Below are positions 23,278 to 30,741 of a stretch of 42,501 bases of DNA, piece after piece. Positions within the stretch are counted from its first letter, which is position 1; every line of letters starts with the position of its first letter. Made by a program: the position numbers and the translations under genes. The DNA is from Phycisphaerales bacterium UBA6054. Its GTDB lineage: Bacteria > Planctomycetota > Phycisphaerae > Phycisphaerales > UBA1924. Location of the stretch: NCBI GenBank assembly GCA_002429045.1, contig DIYM01000155.1:1-42501 (forward strand), given 5' to 3'. The notes below the pieces were generated by a model, which was not told the origin of the DNA, ran no database searches, and saw nothing but the letters and a program-made list of their open reading frames with translations.

Positions 23278-23967
23278 ATGAACTTTGTTTCAAAGATGGC
23301 GGCTGCCGCTGTTGCCTGCTCCGCGGGCATCGCCTCGGCCGGCGGTGACTTCGTCGCCGAGTTCGATGGGCTCTTCGGCCGCAACCTCGCGATCAGCATC
23401 GACGGGGAGCTTTTCAACGCCGGGCACATGGAGCACTCGTACGACGGGCCGATCCCGACCAACGCCGGCGGCCAGTTCCGTAACGAGACCTTCTTCACCT
23501 TCTGCATCGAGCTTCAGGACACCAGCCGTGATCCCGAGGACTGGAGCATCGTGAAGATCGGCGAAGCTCCCAACCCGGCTTCGAGCAACGGCGGCGTGCC
23601 CTACGGCAACTCCGACGCCCAGGAAGTCCACGCGGTCATCGCTGCCGCGATCCGCCTGGGGTACATCAACGCCGATCTGTCCCAGGCCGCCGGCGGCCGC
23701 TCGGAGCTCGCCGCGATCCAGGGCATGATCTGGAAGGTGCTCTTCGACGATTCGACCGTGGAGGGTGCGACGACCTCGGTCTCGACCGCGATGGCCGCGA
23801 TCGAAGCCGAAGCCGCGAACGACCCGTCCGCGCGTGTCGCCGGGCTCCGCGCCATGGTCAACGCCGATGCCCAGGACCAGCTGTACATCGTGCCGCTGCC
23901 GCCCGCCGCTCTGGCCGGTCTCGCCATGCTCGGCGGTCTCGCCGGCATGCGTCTGCGTCGCCGCTGA
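23278..23967 (+). CDS. Exosortase substrate: secreted protein with VPLPP-type C-terminal sorting signal and thioester-like motif
   Basis: This 229-residue protein has a signal peptide (1-21, cleavage after ASA). Its C-terminus at 205-229 has the tripartite sorting layout: VPLPP, a hydrophobic helix (AALAGLAMLGGLAG) and a basic MRLRRR end. That matches PEP-CTERM/VPLPA-CTERM signals and makes it the likely substrate of the exosortase at 13051. The mature part has a single cysteine, C76 in TFFTFCIELQ, and AAIQGMIWKV with Gln148 and Trp152. This pair recalls the Cys and Gln blocks of internal thioester (TQXA-type) adhesin domains, so a covalent Cys-Gln bond is possible but unproven. It has its own ribosome site and is followed by a strong terminator, suggesting a separate, well-expressed unit. 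Confidence 0.85.
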   Translation: MNFVSKMAAAAVACSAGIASAGGDFVAEFDGLFGRNLAISIDGELFNAGHMEHSYDGPIPTNAGGQFRNETFFTFCIELQDTSRDPEDWSIVKIGEAPNPASSNGGVPYGNSDAQEVHAVIAAAIRLGYINADLSQAAGGRSELAAIQGMIWKVLFDDSTVEGATTSVSTAMAAIEAEAANDPSARVAGLRAMVNADAQDQLYIVPLPPAALAGLAMLGGLAGMRLRRR

Positions 23968-24027
23968 TCTCTCCGGGCCCGGTCCGGCGCAGATGCCGGC
24001 TCAGGCCCGACTGTTCCTGCTACAAGG

Positions 24028-24057
24028 CCCACGAGACCCCGGTCTCGTGGGTTTTTT
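24028..24057 (+). terminator. Strong intrinsic terminator after the sorted protein gene
   Basis: CCCACGAGAC (24028-24037) pairs perfectly with GTCTCGTGGG (24042-24051) around a CCCG loop, and six T residues follow directly (24052-24057). It lies 60 bases after the stop codon on the plus strand. It separates this gene from the convergent minus-strand operon, for which the T run is on the wrong side. Confidence 0.93.
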
Positions 24058-24107
24058 CATGCAGCAACGACATGGAAGGGCGTCATGGCCGGGCCCGGTC
24101 CGAGGCT

Positions 24108-24992
24108 TCAGCGGTCCAGCCGTTCGAGCACCCGTCGGACCGCGATACGCCAGTCCGTGCGTGCCCCGATCAGCGATTCCGTTTCCGAGATGTCGAGCAC
24201 GCTGTAGCCTGGGCGGGTGGCGGGGCGCGGGTAGGCGTCCGTACCGCAGGGCTCGATCGCGCAGGGCAGCGTGAGCGCGGAGGCGATCTCGCAGGCCAGC
24301 CCGTGCCACGTGCACTCGCCCGCGTCTGAAGCGTGCCATGTCCCTCGTGCGCCCGCGAGGTACAACGCGAGCGAGGTGCGCGCGAGTTCCTCGGCGGATG
24401 TGGGCCTGCCGTATTGGTCATCCACGACGGAGAGCCGGGGGCGCGCCGCGGCGAGCCCGGCAATCGTGCGGACGAAGTTGTTGCCCCAGGGGGCGTAGAC
24501 CCAACTCGTGCGGATCAGGAGATGCTCGCAGCCCGTCTCACGCAGCGCCTGCTCGCCCGCCGCCTTGGATCGCCCGTAGGCGTTGACCGGATCGATGGGC
24601 GCATCGACCGGGTAGGGCCTGTCGCTGCGTCCGTTGAAAACATAGTCGGTGCTGTAGTGAATCAGGGTTGCGCCGACCTCGCGGCAGCGTTCTCCGAGCA
24701 CCCGGACGCCCTCGCTGTTCGCTCTGGTCGCACCGGCTTCGTCCGCCTCCGCGCCGTCGACGTCAGTCCACGCGGCGGCGCAGACAACCAGATCGTCGCC
24801 GTCCTGGACGGCGTGCGACAGGGTTTCGAGGCGATCGAGATCGACCTCGGGACGCGTGAGGGCGCGCGCGTGAACGCCGTGCGATCGCAGCAGCCCCATC
24901 CACGATCGCCCCACCATGCCCGAGGCCCCGATGACGGAGACGGTCTGGGGCGCCTGTCGGCGTTCGCCAGCGCTCTGGAGCAGGTTGCTCAT
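24108..24992 (-). CDS. rfbD: dTDP-4-dehydrorhamnose reductase (RmlD/RfbD family)
   Basis: This 294-residue extended short-chain dehydrogenase has VIGASGMVG at 20-28 (NADPH binding), STDYVFNG at 114-121, and YGRSK at 139-143 with the catalytic Tyr and Lys. These are the typical RmlD blocks. The enzyme reduces dTDP-4-keto-6-deoxyhexose to dTDP-L-rhamnose or a related sugar. The ATG at 24992 overlaps the stop of the RmlC-like gene (ATGA), which fixes the start; a longer open frame upstream is not coding. It is the last gene of the minus-strand exopolysaccharide operon. rmlA and rmlB are not in the window, so dTDP-glucose synthesis and dehydration must be encoded elsewhere. Confidence 0.9.
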   Translation of the reverse strand: MSNLLQSAGERRQAPQTVSVIGASGMVGRSWMGLLRSHGVHARALTRPEVDLDRLETLSHAVQDGDDLVVCAAAWTDVDGAEADEAGATRANSEGVRVLGERCREVGATLIHYSTDYVFNGRSDRPYPVDAPIDPVNAYGRSKAAGEQALRETGCEHLLIRTSWVYAPWGNNFVRTIAGLAAARPRLSVVDDQYGRPTSAEELARTSLALYLAGARGTWHASDAGECTWHGLACEIASALTLPCAIEPCGTDAYPRPATRPGYSVLDISETESLIGARTDWRIAVRRVLERLDR

Positions 24993-25483
24993 CGGTGCTC
25001 GACCTGCCAGGGGAAGCCGGGGAACGCATCCGGTGTGGTGCGCTCTTCGTCGGGTTCGGCCGCGTCGTACGCGTGCGTGACGTAGTACAGAAGCCCGGCC
25101 TGCGTGTCGCCGACCGTCGCCGCGCCGTGCCAGAGAGGCGGCGGGATCACCACGACGCCGGGGCGTTTCTCGCCGATCACGAGCGACCAGGCGTTGCCCG
25201 AGTCCTGATCGAAGACACCGACCTTGATGTGCCCGAGGAGGCACATCCAGAAGTCGGTCTGCTTGCGGTGGCGGTGCCACGCTTTGATCACGCCGGGGTA
25301 CTGGACCGAGAAGTTGAGCTGGCCTTCCGCGGACATCACGCCCTGGAGTTGGTTCATCAGCGACCAGCCACGATCGTCGGTGAAGTGCACGGCCGGCACG
25401 AAGAGGGGGGCGGTCTGGCTGGTCGCTTCCGCGTACGCGTCGGCGATCGGGCCTTCATACCGTTTCGGGCTGTGGATCTGCAC
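24989..25483 (-). CDS. dTDP-4-dehydrorhamnose 3,5-epimerase-like cupin (RmlC/RfbC family)
   Basis: The 164-residue protein has the RmlC cupin outline, with GVIKAWHRHRKQTDFW around 64-79 (His70 and His72), VVVIPPPLWHG and LLYYVTHAYD. It should epimerise dTDP-4-keto-6-deoxyglucose before the RmlD-like step. The KAWHRH block differs from the GLHYQ block of classical RmlC, so the substrate could be a related keto-sugar. The start is GTG at 25483, with GAGAGGA on the minus strand upstream. Its first 29 bases overlap the end of the Wzy-like gene, and its stop overlaps the RmlD start. Confidence 0.85.
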   Translation of the reverse strand: MQIHSPKRYEGPIADAYAEATSQTAPLFVPAVHFTDDRGWSLMNQLQGVMSAEGQLNFSVQYPGVIKAWHRHRKQTDFWMCLLGHIKVGVFDQDSGNAWSLVIGEKRPGVVVIPPPLWHGAATVGDTQAGLLYYVTHAYDAAEPDEERTTPDAFPGFPWQVEHR

Positions 25484-26858
25484 GGTTGAGTCCTCTCGGG
25501 TCGTTGTTCGATCGCGTGACTGTATGTGGGCGGTTCGGCGTTGGGAGCCAGCGCTTGAGAGAGATCGCGGTCGTGCCGAGTGCGCCGGCGCCGATCATGA
25601 GCAGTGGGGAAAAGAACGCGTTCTGGAGCGAGTCGAGCGTGGAGATGGTCAGCGCGAGCACGATCCCCATGGCGCCCGCCATGTTGGCGTGCACCAGCAG
25701 CCGGGGCGGCGTCCTGAGGACGATGAGCAGCGAGGGGAGGCAGAGCATCCCGTAGAGCCCGATCAGCCCGGTGATCCCGTTCTTGCCGTACGCCAACAGC
25801 CACAGCGCATCGACCGCGGTGGTCGCTTCGCCCTGGTCGTCGAAGACGCGGAAGCGGTTGTGCCCTCCCCAGCCGAAGAACGGCCTGTCTCCGGCATGAT
25901 CGCCGAGTTCCTGCTCCTGGATGATCCGCCCGCGGAGCGAGTGGGCCCGTTTCGCGTCGATGTTGCTCTCGACGAAGTCGGCCACGACCTCGGGGCTCCA
26001 CGCCCCGGTGACACGGGCCCCGATGTACACGGGCGACAGCAGGATCAGCGCGACCAAGGCGACCTTGATGCGTGAGGTTCGGAAAACGGTCGCGGCGGCC
26101 ATGGTCCCGAACAGCAGGGCGAGCGCGCCGAGTGATCGGCACATCAGCGAAACGACGAACATGCCCGCCGCGATGGCGATCTGGGGAACGCTGAGCAGCC
26201 TGCGCGTTGGCCCTGTGAACGCGAACCATGCGGCGATCGCGGTTGCGCACGCCATCCAGGATCCGACCTCGATCCCGTGGCGGAACATCAGCATCGGGCG
26301 GTAGCCGCCGAGACGTGCGGTCATGTGGAACGGCGCTTGGTGGACGCCGTAGGTCCATCGGTGGAGTTGCGGGCTCAGCCGGATCTCGATCAGGCACAAC
26401 GGCGCCGCGACCAGGCCGGCGAGCAGGATCCCGATCGCGCACTCCCGAACATCATCGAGCGATCCGATCAGGACCCGCCCGACGAAGTACGGCATGCCCC
26501 AGCGGAATACCTGACCGTAGAACTCGGAAGCCGCGTCCCATGCGCCGAGGCCGTTGGACAACGAACTGATCGCCGGGGCGATGAGCCAGAGCATCGCGAA
26601 CAGGTCCAGCGCGTGGAACCGATACCGTTGGAGGAGTTCGCTGCGGAACAGAAGCAGCCCGAGCGTGAGCCCGTAGCTGACAGCGAAATCCTTGGTGAGT
26701 TCGGGCAAGCCGGAAATGGACATGCCGGCCCGGGGAGACAGCGTGAGCCACCCGCCCGCGACGATCAGCATGACGTAGCGAGGCTTGCGCAGGAACGCGA
26801 ACGCGAGCGGTGCGAGCCCGATGTACACGAACAGGTTGATCACGCCGAGCGCATTCAC
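25455..26858 (-). CDS. O-antigen polymerase/ligase-like polytopic membrane protein (Wzy-like)
   Basis: With a GTG start at 26858 the protein has 467 residues and ten or more hydrophobic helices (for example VINLFVYIGLAPLAFAFL and VALVALILLSPVYIGARV). A large loop late in the protein contains RPFFGWGGHNRFRVFD. The G-W-G-x-x-N/R loop and the topology match the O-antigen polymerase/ligase superfamily, which joins repeat units on the periplasmic side. It is the only polymerase candidate in the window. GTG 26858 overlaps the GNAT stop (GTGA) and is preferred to the longer frame, whose first 55 residues are Arg-rich and lie inside the GNAT gene. Its 3' end overlaps the RmlC-like gene by 29 bases. 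Confidence 0.82.
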   Translation of the reverse strand: MNALGVINLFVYIGLAPLAFAFLRKPRYVMLIVAGGWLTLSPRAGMSISGLPELTKDFAVSYGLTLGLLLFRSELLQRYRFHALDLFAMLWLIAPAISSLSNGLGAWDAASEFYGQVFRWGMPYFVGRVLIGSLDDVRECAIGILLAGLVAAPLCLIEIRLSPQLHRWTYGVHQAPFHMTARLGGYRPMLMFRHGIEVGSWMACATAIAAWFAFTGPTRRLLSVPQIAIAAGMFVVSLMCRSLGALALLFGTMAAATVFRTSRIKVALVALILLSPVYIGARVTGAWSPEVVADFVESNIDAKRAHSLRGRIIQEQELGDHAGDRPFFGWGGHNRFRVFDDQGEATTAVDALWLLAYGKNGITGLIGLYGMLCLPSLLIVLRTPPRLLVHANMAGAMGIVLALTISTLDSLQNAFFSPLLMIGAGALGTTAISLKRWLPTPNRPHTVTRSNNDPRGLNRADPQPETV

Positions 26859-27511
26859 GGGGCGGGACTCGCCAGGGACTTGTTCAGAACGGCCGACCCG
26901 GACCGGTACCCGGCCAGATGATAACCGTTGCGCTCGTAGAACCGGCGCCCGGTCTCGTTCCGGGCGTCGACGTGGACGCGCAGATCCAACTGGCCGATCC
27001 CCGCGGCCGACCGTTCGACACAAGCGAGCAAGGCGTCAGACACCCCAGATCCCCGCGCGTGCTCGGCGACCAGGATCAGCCCGAGAAAACGGACGCCCAC
27101 CAGCGGAGTTGCGGTCGCTGGTCCCGCCGAGCCCGACGCGTCTCGCGCGGCCATCGCACGGGATCGCCTGAGCTTGCGCAGCCTGGCGCGGATCAGCCTC
27201 GGGTGACGGGCTGCGGTGAGCAGCTTCATCCACTTCGCGTGCGGGCCTCGTCGCTGTGCCGCCGCCCACCATGAGGGATCGGCGTTGTGGACCGCGAATC
27301 CCGCGCAGCGTCGAGCGGTGTCCTCGGCCACGAGCAGGGGGCACCGCCCGGCCGCCAGCACGCCGCGCCACCACGATCGCGCGATCGAGTGGGACGCCTG
27401 CCATTCGGGCGCGCCGGGGAACGCGGCCCTGCACATCGCCGCGATCCGGTCCGCATCGTCGCCCGAGGCGTCGCCCGGGCGGATCGTGAAGCCGTCGGGG
27501 ATCGCGGTCAC
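26855..27511 (-). CDS. GNAT-family N-acetyltransferase
   Basis: This 218-residue protein has a GNAT C-terminal half. LILVAEHARGSGVSDALLACV holds the acetyl-CoA loop (usually R/QxxGxG/A), and NETGRRFYERNGYHLAGY is the typical last block. It probably acylates an amino sugar or another polysaccharide precursor, given its place between the Wzy-like and FemAB-like genes; the substrate is unknown. A basic insertion (LIRARLRKLRRSRAMAARD, near residues 105-125) interrupts the domain. The start is GTG 27511, in a GTGA overlap with the upstream stop. Confidence 0.83.
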   Translation of the reverse strand: MTAIPDGFTIRPGDASGDDADRIAAMCRAAFPGAPEWQASHSIARSWWRGVLAAGRCPLLVAEDTARRCAGFAVHNADPSWWAAAQRRGPHAKWMKLLTAARHPRLIRARLRKLRRSRAMAARDASGSAGPATATPLVGVRFLGLILVAEHARGSGVSDALLACVERSAAGIGQLDLRVHVDARNETGRRFYERNGYHLAGYRSGSAVLNKSLASPAP

Positions 27512-28581
27512 GCCGGGCCCCCCGGTGTCGTCGTCGAGTCTTCCGGCTCCGTTTCGGTCGTCAGGCGCCGTTTGCTGCGGGCGCGGCGCTCGTACACGTC
27601 ACGCAGCTTGCCCACCAACGGGTTCCCGGCCCGCTCCCAGTGCCGGCAGCTGACGCGTTCGATCGGCCCGAACGTCTTCTTGAACTTCCCCGGCGAACCG
27701 CGGTTGGAGATGAAGTCGTACGTTCCGATCCCGCGCTGCATGCAGAACAGCATGGTCTTCCAGTGGAGCAGATTGTTCGGGGCGAGCGCGAGCGCATCGG
27801 CGCGCGTGCCGCCCGCGAAGTACATCGCCGTCTTCCGATCGTGCGGGATGATCAGGGTCGCGACGCGTTCGTTCTCCTTGAACGCGGATGTCACGAGCAA
27901 CTCCCCGGCCGGACGGAGTCTCCGTTCGATCTCCTCCAGCAGGCGGCGCGAGTACGGCGGACGCTGGTTCGACTTGGAGAAGACATCGCATGCCATCCGC
28001 CAGAACGGATCGAGGTACGACCCGTCGGTCTCCTCCCGGATCTCGAGCCCGTTCTTCTCCCCCTTGCGGACCCGTGTCCGGCAGGTGCTCTTCAGTCCCG
28101 ACCACAGCGTCTCTTCTCCTCTGGTCAGATCCATCTCGTACGTCTCGAAGGAGCGGGTCTCACGGAAACCGAGCGGCGAGAGATCGATGCCGGCGTCCAT
28201 CATCCGCAGCGCGAGGAAAGATGGATTGCGGACGGGAGGCGCCTTGATCAGGTGCCCGATCAGGGCCTCGGGGTCACACGGTGTGCTGGTGAAAGCCGGG
28301 CCGAGGTACGCCGTGTTCCACCCCGGCAGCGGGGAGCCCGCGACGCGGAGCGGGCCCTTGCGCAGCAGCCCGATCGGCCACACGCAGGCCAGCTCGCCGT
28401 CGACTTCGCACGCCAGGCGCCGGATGGATGCCCCCGTCGCGGCTTCCAACGCGCCGAGCCAGGCGTCGCGGTGATAGACCGTCGCCAGCGGTGCGCGATC
28501 GACCGCCGCGTCCCAATCGGAACCGGTCAGCTCACGTGTCTCCAGTCTGCCGGACGCCGCTGCTCCCATCGCGACAGTCAT
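27508..28581 (-). CDS. FemAB-like GNAT-fold acyltransferase of the exopolysaccharide operon
   Basis: The 357-residue protein looks like the FemAB/CelD-related proteins often found in exosortase and exopolysaccharide clusters. The C-terminal half has ATLIIPHDRKTAMYFAGG, NNLLHWKTMLFCMQRGIGTYDF and GSPGKFKKTFGP, the blocks typical of this GNAT-fold group. It may transfer an aminoacyl or acyl group to a sugar or peptide; the substrate is inferred only from context. ATG 28581 overlaps the deacetylase stop (ATGA), so the longer frame upstream is rejected. Its own stop overlaps the GNAT start. Confidence 0.82.
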   Translation of the reverse strand: MTVAMGAAASGRLETRELTGSDWDAAVDRAPLATVYHRDAWLGALEAATGASIRRLACEVDGELACVWPIGLLRKGPLRVAGSPLPGWNTAYLGPAFTSTPCDPEALIGHLIKAPPVRNPSFLALRMMDAGIDLSPLGFRETRSFETYEMDLTRGEETLWSGLKSTCRTRVRKGEKNGLEIREETDGSYLDPFWRMACDVFSKSNQRPPYSRRLLEEIERRLRPAGELLVTSAFKENERVATLIIPHDRKTAMYFAGGTRADALALAPNNLLHWKTMLFCMQRGIGTYDFISNRGSPGKFKKTFGPIERVSCRHWERAGNPLVGKLRDVYERRARSKRRLTTETEPEDSTTTPGGPA

Positions 28582-29282
28582 CGGCACGACGCCCGCAGGT
28601 CCGACATCGTCACCAGTCGGATTCCGCGCGATCTGGCGGCTTCGATCAACGCCGAGGTCAGGGAGAGGACGAACGCCCGGCGGTGCGGCTCCTGATGGTG
28701 GCAGTGCATCAGGACCACGGGGCCCCCGGAATCCACGACGCGCTGGGCGAACTCCGCGGGGTCCGGAAACCGGTCCTTGGTGTCCTCGGCCGGGATCGTC
28801 CACCAGTCGACCGGGCGACCGCGAAGCCTCATCGAGAGCCACGTGGGGAGGCTCGCCTTGCCGAACGGCGGGCGGTAGGGGGCGTCCGCGTCGACCCAGC
28901 GGGACAGCGAGTCGTACGCGCGGTGCGCGTCCTTGTACTCGGCCAGCGGCCCGATCCGCCAGGCGTTCTTGTGCCGGTGTGTGTGGGTGCCCAGCTCATG
29001 CCCGCGAGAGACGATCTCGTCGCACACCTCGGGGTCCTGATCGGCGCGGAAACCGACCAGATAGAACGTCGCGGGTGCCTGCTCCCGGTCGAGCAGATCG
29101 AGCACCGCACGCGTCGTGGTCGGGTCCGGGCCGTCGTCGTAGGTGAGCGCGAGCACGCCGGCGCCCCGTGCGTTCCACCGTTTCACCTGCGCGGCCCGGA
29201 TCGCCAGGGGCACGCCGTAGCAGACCGCAGCACCGAATCCGATCAGGGCGAGCAGCGACGAGAGGACCGTGACCCAGAGCAT
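28578..29282 (-). CDS. Membrane-anchored polysaccharide deacetylase (NodB homology)
   Basis: The 234-residue protein has one N-terminal membrane segment (about 3-26) and a NodB domain. TYDDGPDP at 47-54 supplies the catalytic and metal Asp residues, GHELGTHTHRH at 94-104 gives zinc ligands His100 and His104, and YRPPFGK and VVLMHCHH follow. The enzyme removes N- or O-acetyl groups from polysaccharide, probably at the periplasmic face. Polysaccharide deacetylases are regular members of exosortase-associated exopolysaccharide clusters. It begins three bases after the flippase stop and overlaps the FemAB-like start. Confidence 0.91.
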   Translation of the reverse strand: MLWVTVLSSLLALIGFGAAVCYGVPLAIRAAQVKRWNARGAGVLALTYDDGPDPTTTRAVLDLLDREQAPATFYLVGFRADQDPEVCDEIVSRGHELGTHTHRHKNAWRIGPLAEYKDAHRAYDSLSRWVDADAPYRPPFGKASLPTWLSMRLRGRPVDWWTIPAEDTKDRFPDPAEFAQRVVDSGGPVVLMHCHHQEPHRRAFVLSLTSALIEAARSRGIRLVTMSDLRASCR

Positions 29283-29285
29283 GGT

Positions 29286-30653
29286 TTAGAACACCCCGTA
29301 CCGGATGGCGATCACGACGCCCGACGCCGCGAAGCACGCGAGGTCGAGCCTTGGCAGCCACACGCCGTAACCCCGGATCGCCCAGAGCATGACAGGATAG
29401 TTCAGCCAGTATCCGACACCCATGCCGACGATCAGCCCGCCGACCTTCCCGCCGGCCGGCCAGAGATCCGGGATGTACAGCATCCCGAGGACCATACCAG
29501 ACAGAACGGTAACCCCGGTGCCCATGCGGAGCATCATGTAGCGGAAACCGTCGCCCTTGGCGAGCACGATGCCGCCGATCGTCATGGAGACGATCTGACC
29601 GCACGCGCCGCAGGCGAGCAGTTCGAGCATCCACCCCGCGTTGCTGTACGCGTCCGGGTAGAGCAGGTCCACGATGTGCGAGCCGAAGCCGATGACGAGC
29701 CACAACGCCGGGAGGAACATCCGCAGGATCCAGAACCGGGACTTGTGGATCCTGCGGCGTACCGCGCGGGGCCTGTCGTGCTGGATGTTCGAGTAGATCG
29801 GGAAGAGGACCTTCGAGCAGATCGCCTGGCACATCCGCGGCAGCATGTTCGCGACACCGTACGCGACAACGTACACCGCGAAGCCCTCCGTGCCCTCGAG
29901 CTTGCCGATGATCAGGAGGTCCCCCTTCCGGATCAGGAAGGTGAGCAGGGTCGCCAGGAACACCCACTTCCCGAACGAGAACAGCTCGCCCACCGCGTCT
30001 CGATCCCACGCGAACCCGTTGTTCGGGCCGGAGAGCATGAGATGCGACGCGAGCATGATCAGCAGCCCGGTGAGCAACGGCCCGACCAGGATCACGCCGA
30101 GGTTGTCCGGCGCGATCAGAGCCCAGGCGATCGTCGCGCCGAACCCGATCACCCTGGCGCCGATCTTCATGATCGTGACCCGCGCGAAGAGGAGGTCCCG
30201 GTTGTACGTCGAGATCTTCGTCGACGAGGCCCCGAGCATGATGGCGCTGAGCCCCAGCAGCGGGACCGCCAGGCCCAGGGCGGGTTCCCCGTAGAACCAG
30301 GCCGCGGGCAGCGCCATCGCGCACGCGACCAGCCAGACCAGCACGCCGCGGACGACCGAGAGGGTCCAGGCGGTGTTGAGGAAGCGCTGCTCGTTCTCGC
30401 GGCGTTGCCGGATGATCGAGAGGTTGATCCCCACATCGGACATCTTGTTGACGAAGTCGATGACGATGCCCGCCATGCCCAGCACGCCGAACATCTGCTG
30501 GCTGATCATGTGCGTCAGGAAGACGCTCCGGGCCAGACGCAGCCCCTGGTTCGAGCCGAACTCCGCGACGACCCACACCCCGCCCAGCGCGGCTTTCTTC
30601 TTGGTGACCGCGTTCTCGCCGGGCTGAGCCGCCTCGGGTTGTGGGGTCGACAT
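29286..30653 (-). CDS. Wzx-like oligosaccharide flippase
   Basis: This 455-residue protein has about twelve hydrophobic helices and the N-terminal pattern of polysaccharide translocases (GGVWVVAEFGSNQGLRLARS, then FGVLGMAGIVIDFVNKMSDVG). It should flip undecaprenyl-linked repeat units to the periplasm for the Wzy-like polymerase in the same operon. The length fits the family. Start ATG 30653 has GGAG six bases upstream on the minus strand. It is the first gene of a tightly overlapping seven-gene run and lies 88 bases downstream of the beta-helix gene. Confidence 0.9.
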   Translation of the reverse strand: MSTPQPEAAQPGENAVTKKKAALGGVWVVAEFGSNQGLRLARSVFLTHMISQQMFGVLGMAGIVIDFVNKMSDVGINLSIIRQRRENEQRFLNTAWTLSVVRGVLVWLVACAMALPAAWFYGEPALGLAVPLLGLSAIMLGASSTKISTYNRDLLFARVTIMKIGARVIGFGATIAWALIAPDNLGVILVGPLLTGLLIMLASHLMLSGPNNGFAWDRDAVGELFSFGKWVFLATLLTFLIRKGDLLIIGKLEGTEGFAVYVVAYGVANMLPRMCQAICSKVLFPIYSNIQHDRPRAVRRRIHKSRFWILRMFLPALWLVIGFGSHIVDLLYPDAYSNAGWMLELLACGACGQIVSMTIGGIVLAKGDGFRYMMLRMGTGVTVLSGMVLGMLYIPDLWPAGGKVGGLIVGMGVGYWLNYPVMLWAIRGYGVWLPRLDLACFAASGVVIAIRYGVF

Positions 30654-30679
30654 GCCGGGCTCCGGGCGGACGCAAGACA

Positions 30680-30707
30680 GCGGGCGGCCCTTCGACGGAC
30701 CGCCCGC
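30680..30707 (-). terminator. Hairpin between the beta-helix gene and the flippase operon
   Basis: GCGGGCGG (30680-30687) pairs perfectly with CCGCCCGC (30700-30707) around a 12-base loop, in the 88-base gap. No T run follows on the minus strand, so it may attenuate rather than end transcription coming from the beta-helix gene. Confidence 0.4.
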
Positions 30708-30741
30708 ATGCTATCGCTATCGGCTCGGGGATATCGGCGGG

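Noticed and set aside
5343..26240. Repeated GCGATCGC octamer (for example 5343, 5856, 8300, 11471, 11543, 20931, 21909, 26233), like the cyanobacterial HIP1 site
   Set aside because: Most copies are in coding DNA and can be explained by common codons (for example Ala-Ile-Ala). My hand count is not exhaustive, so no enrichment is claimed.
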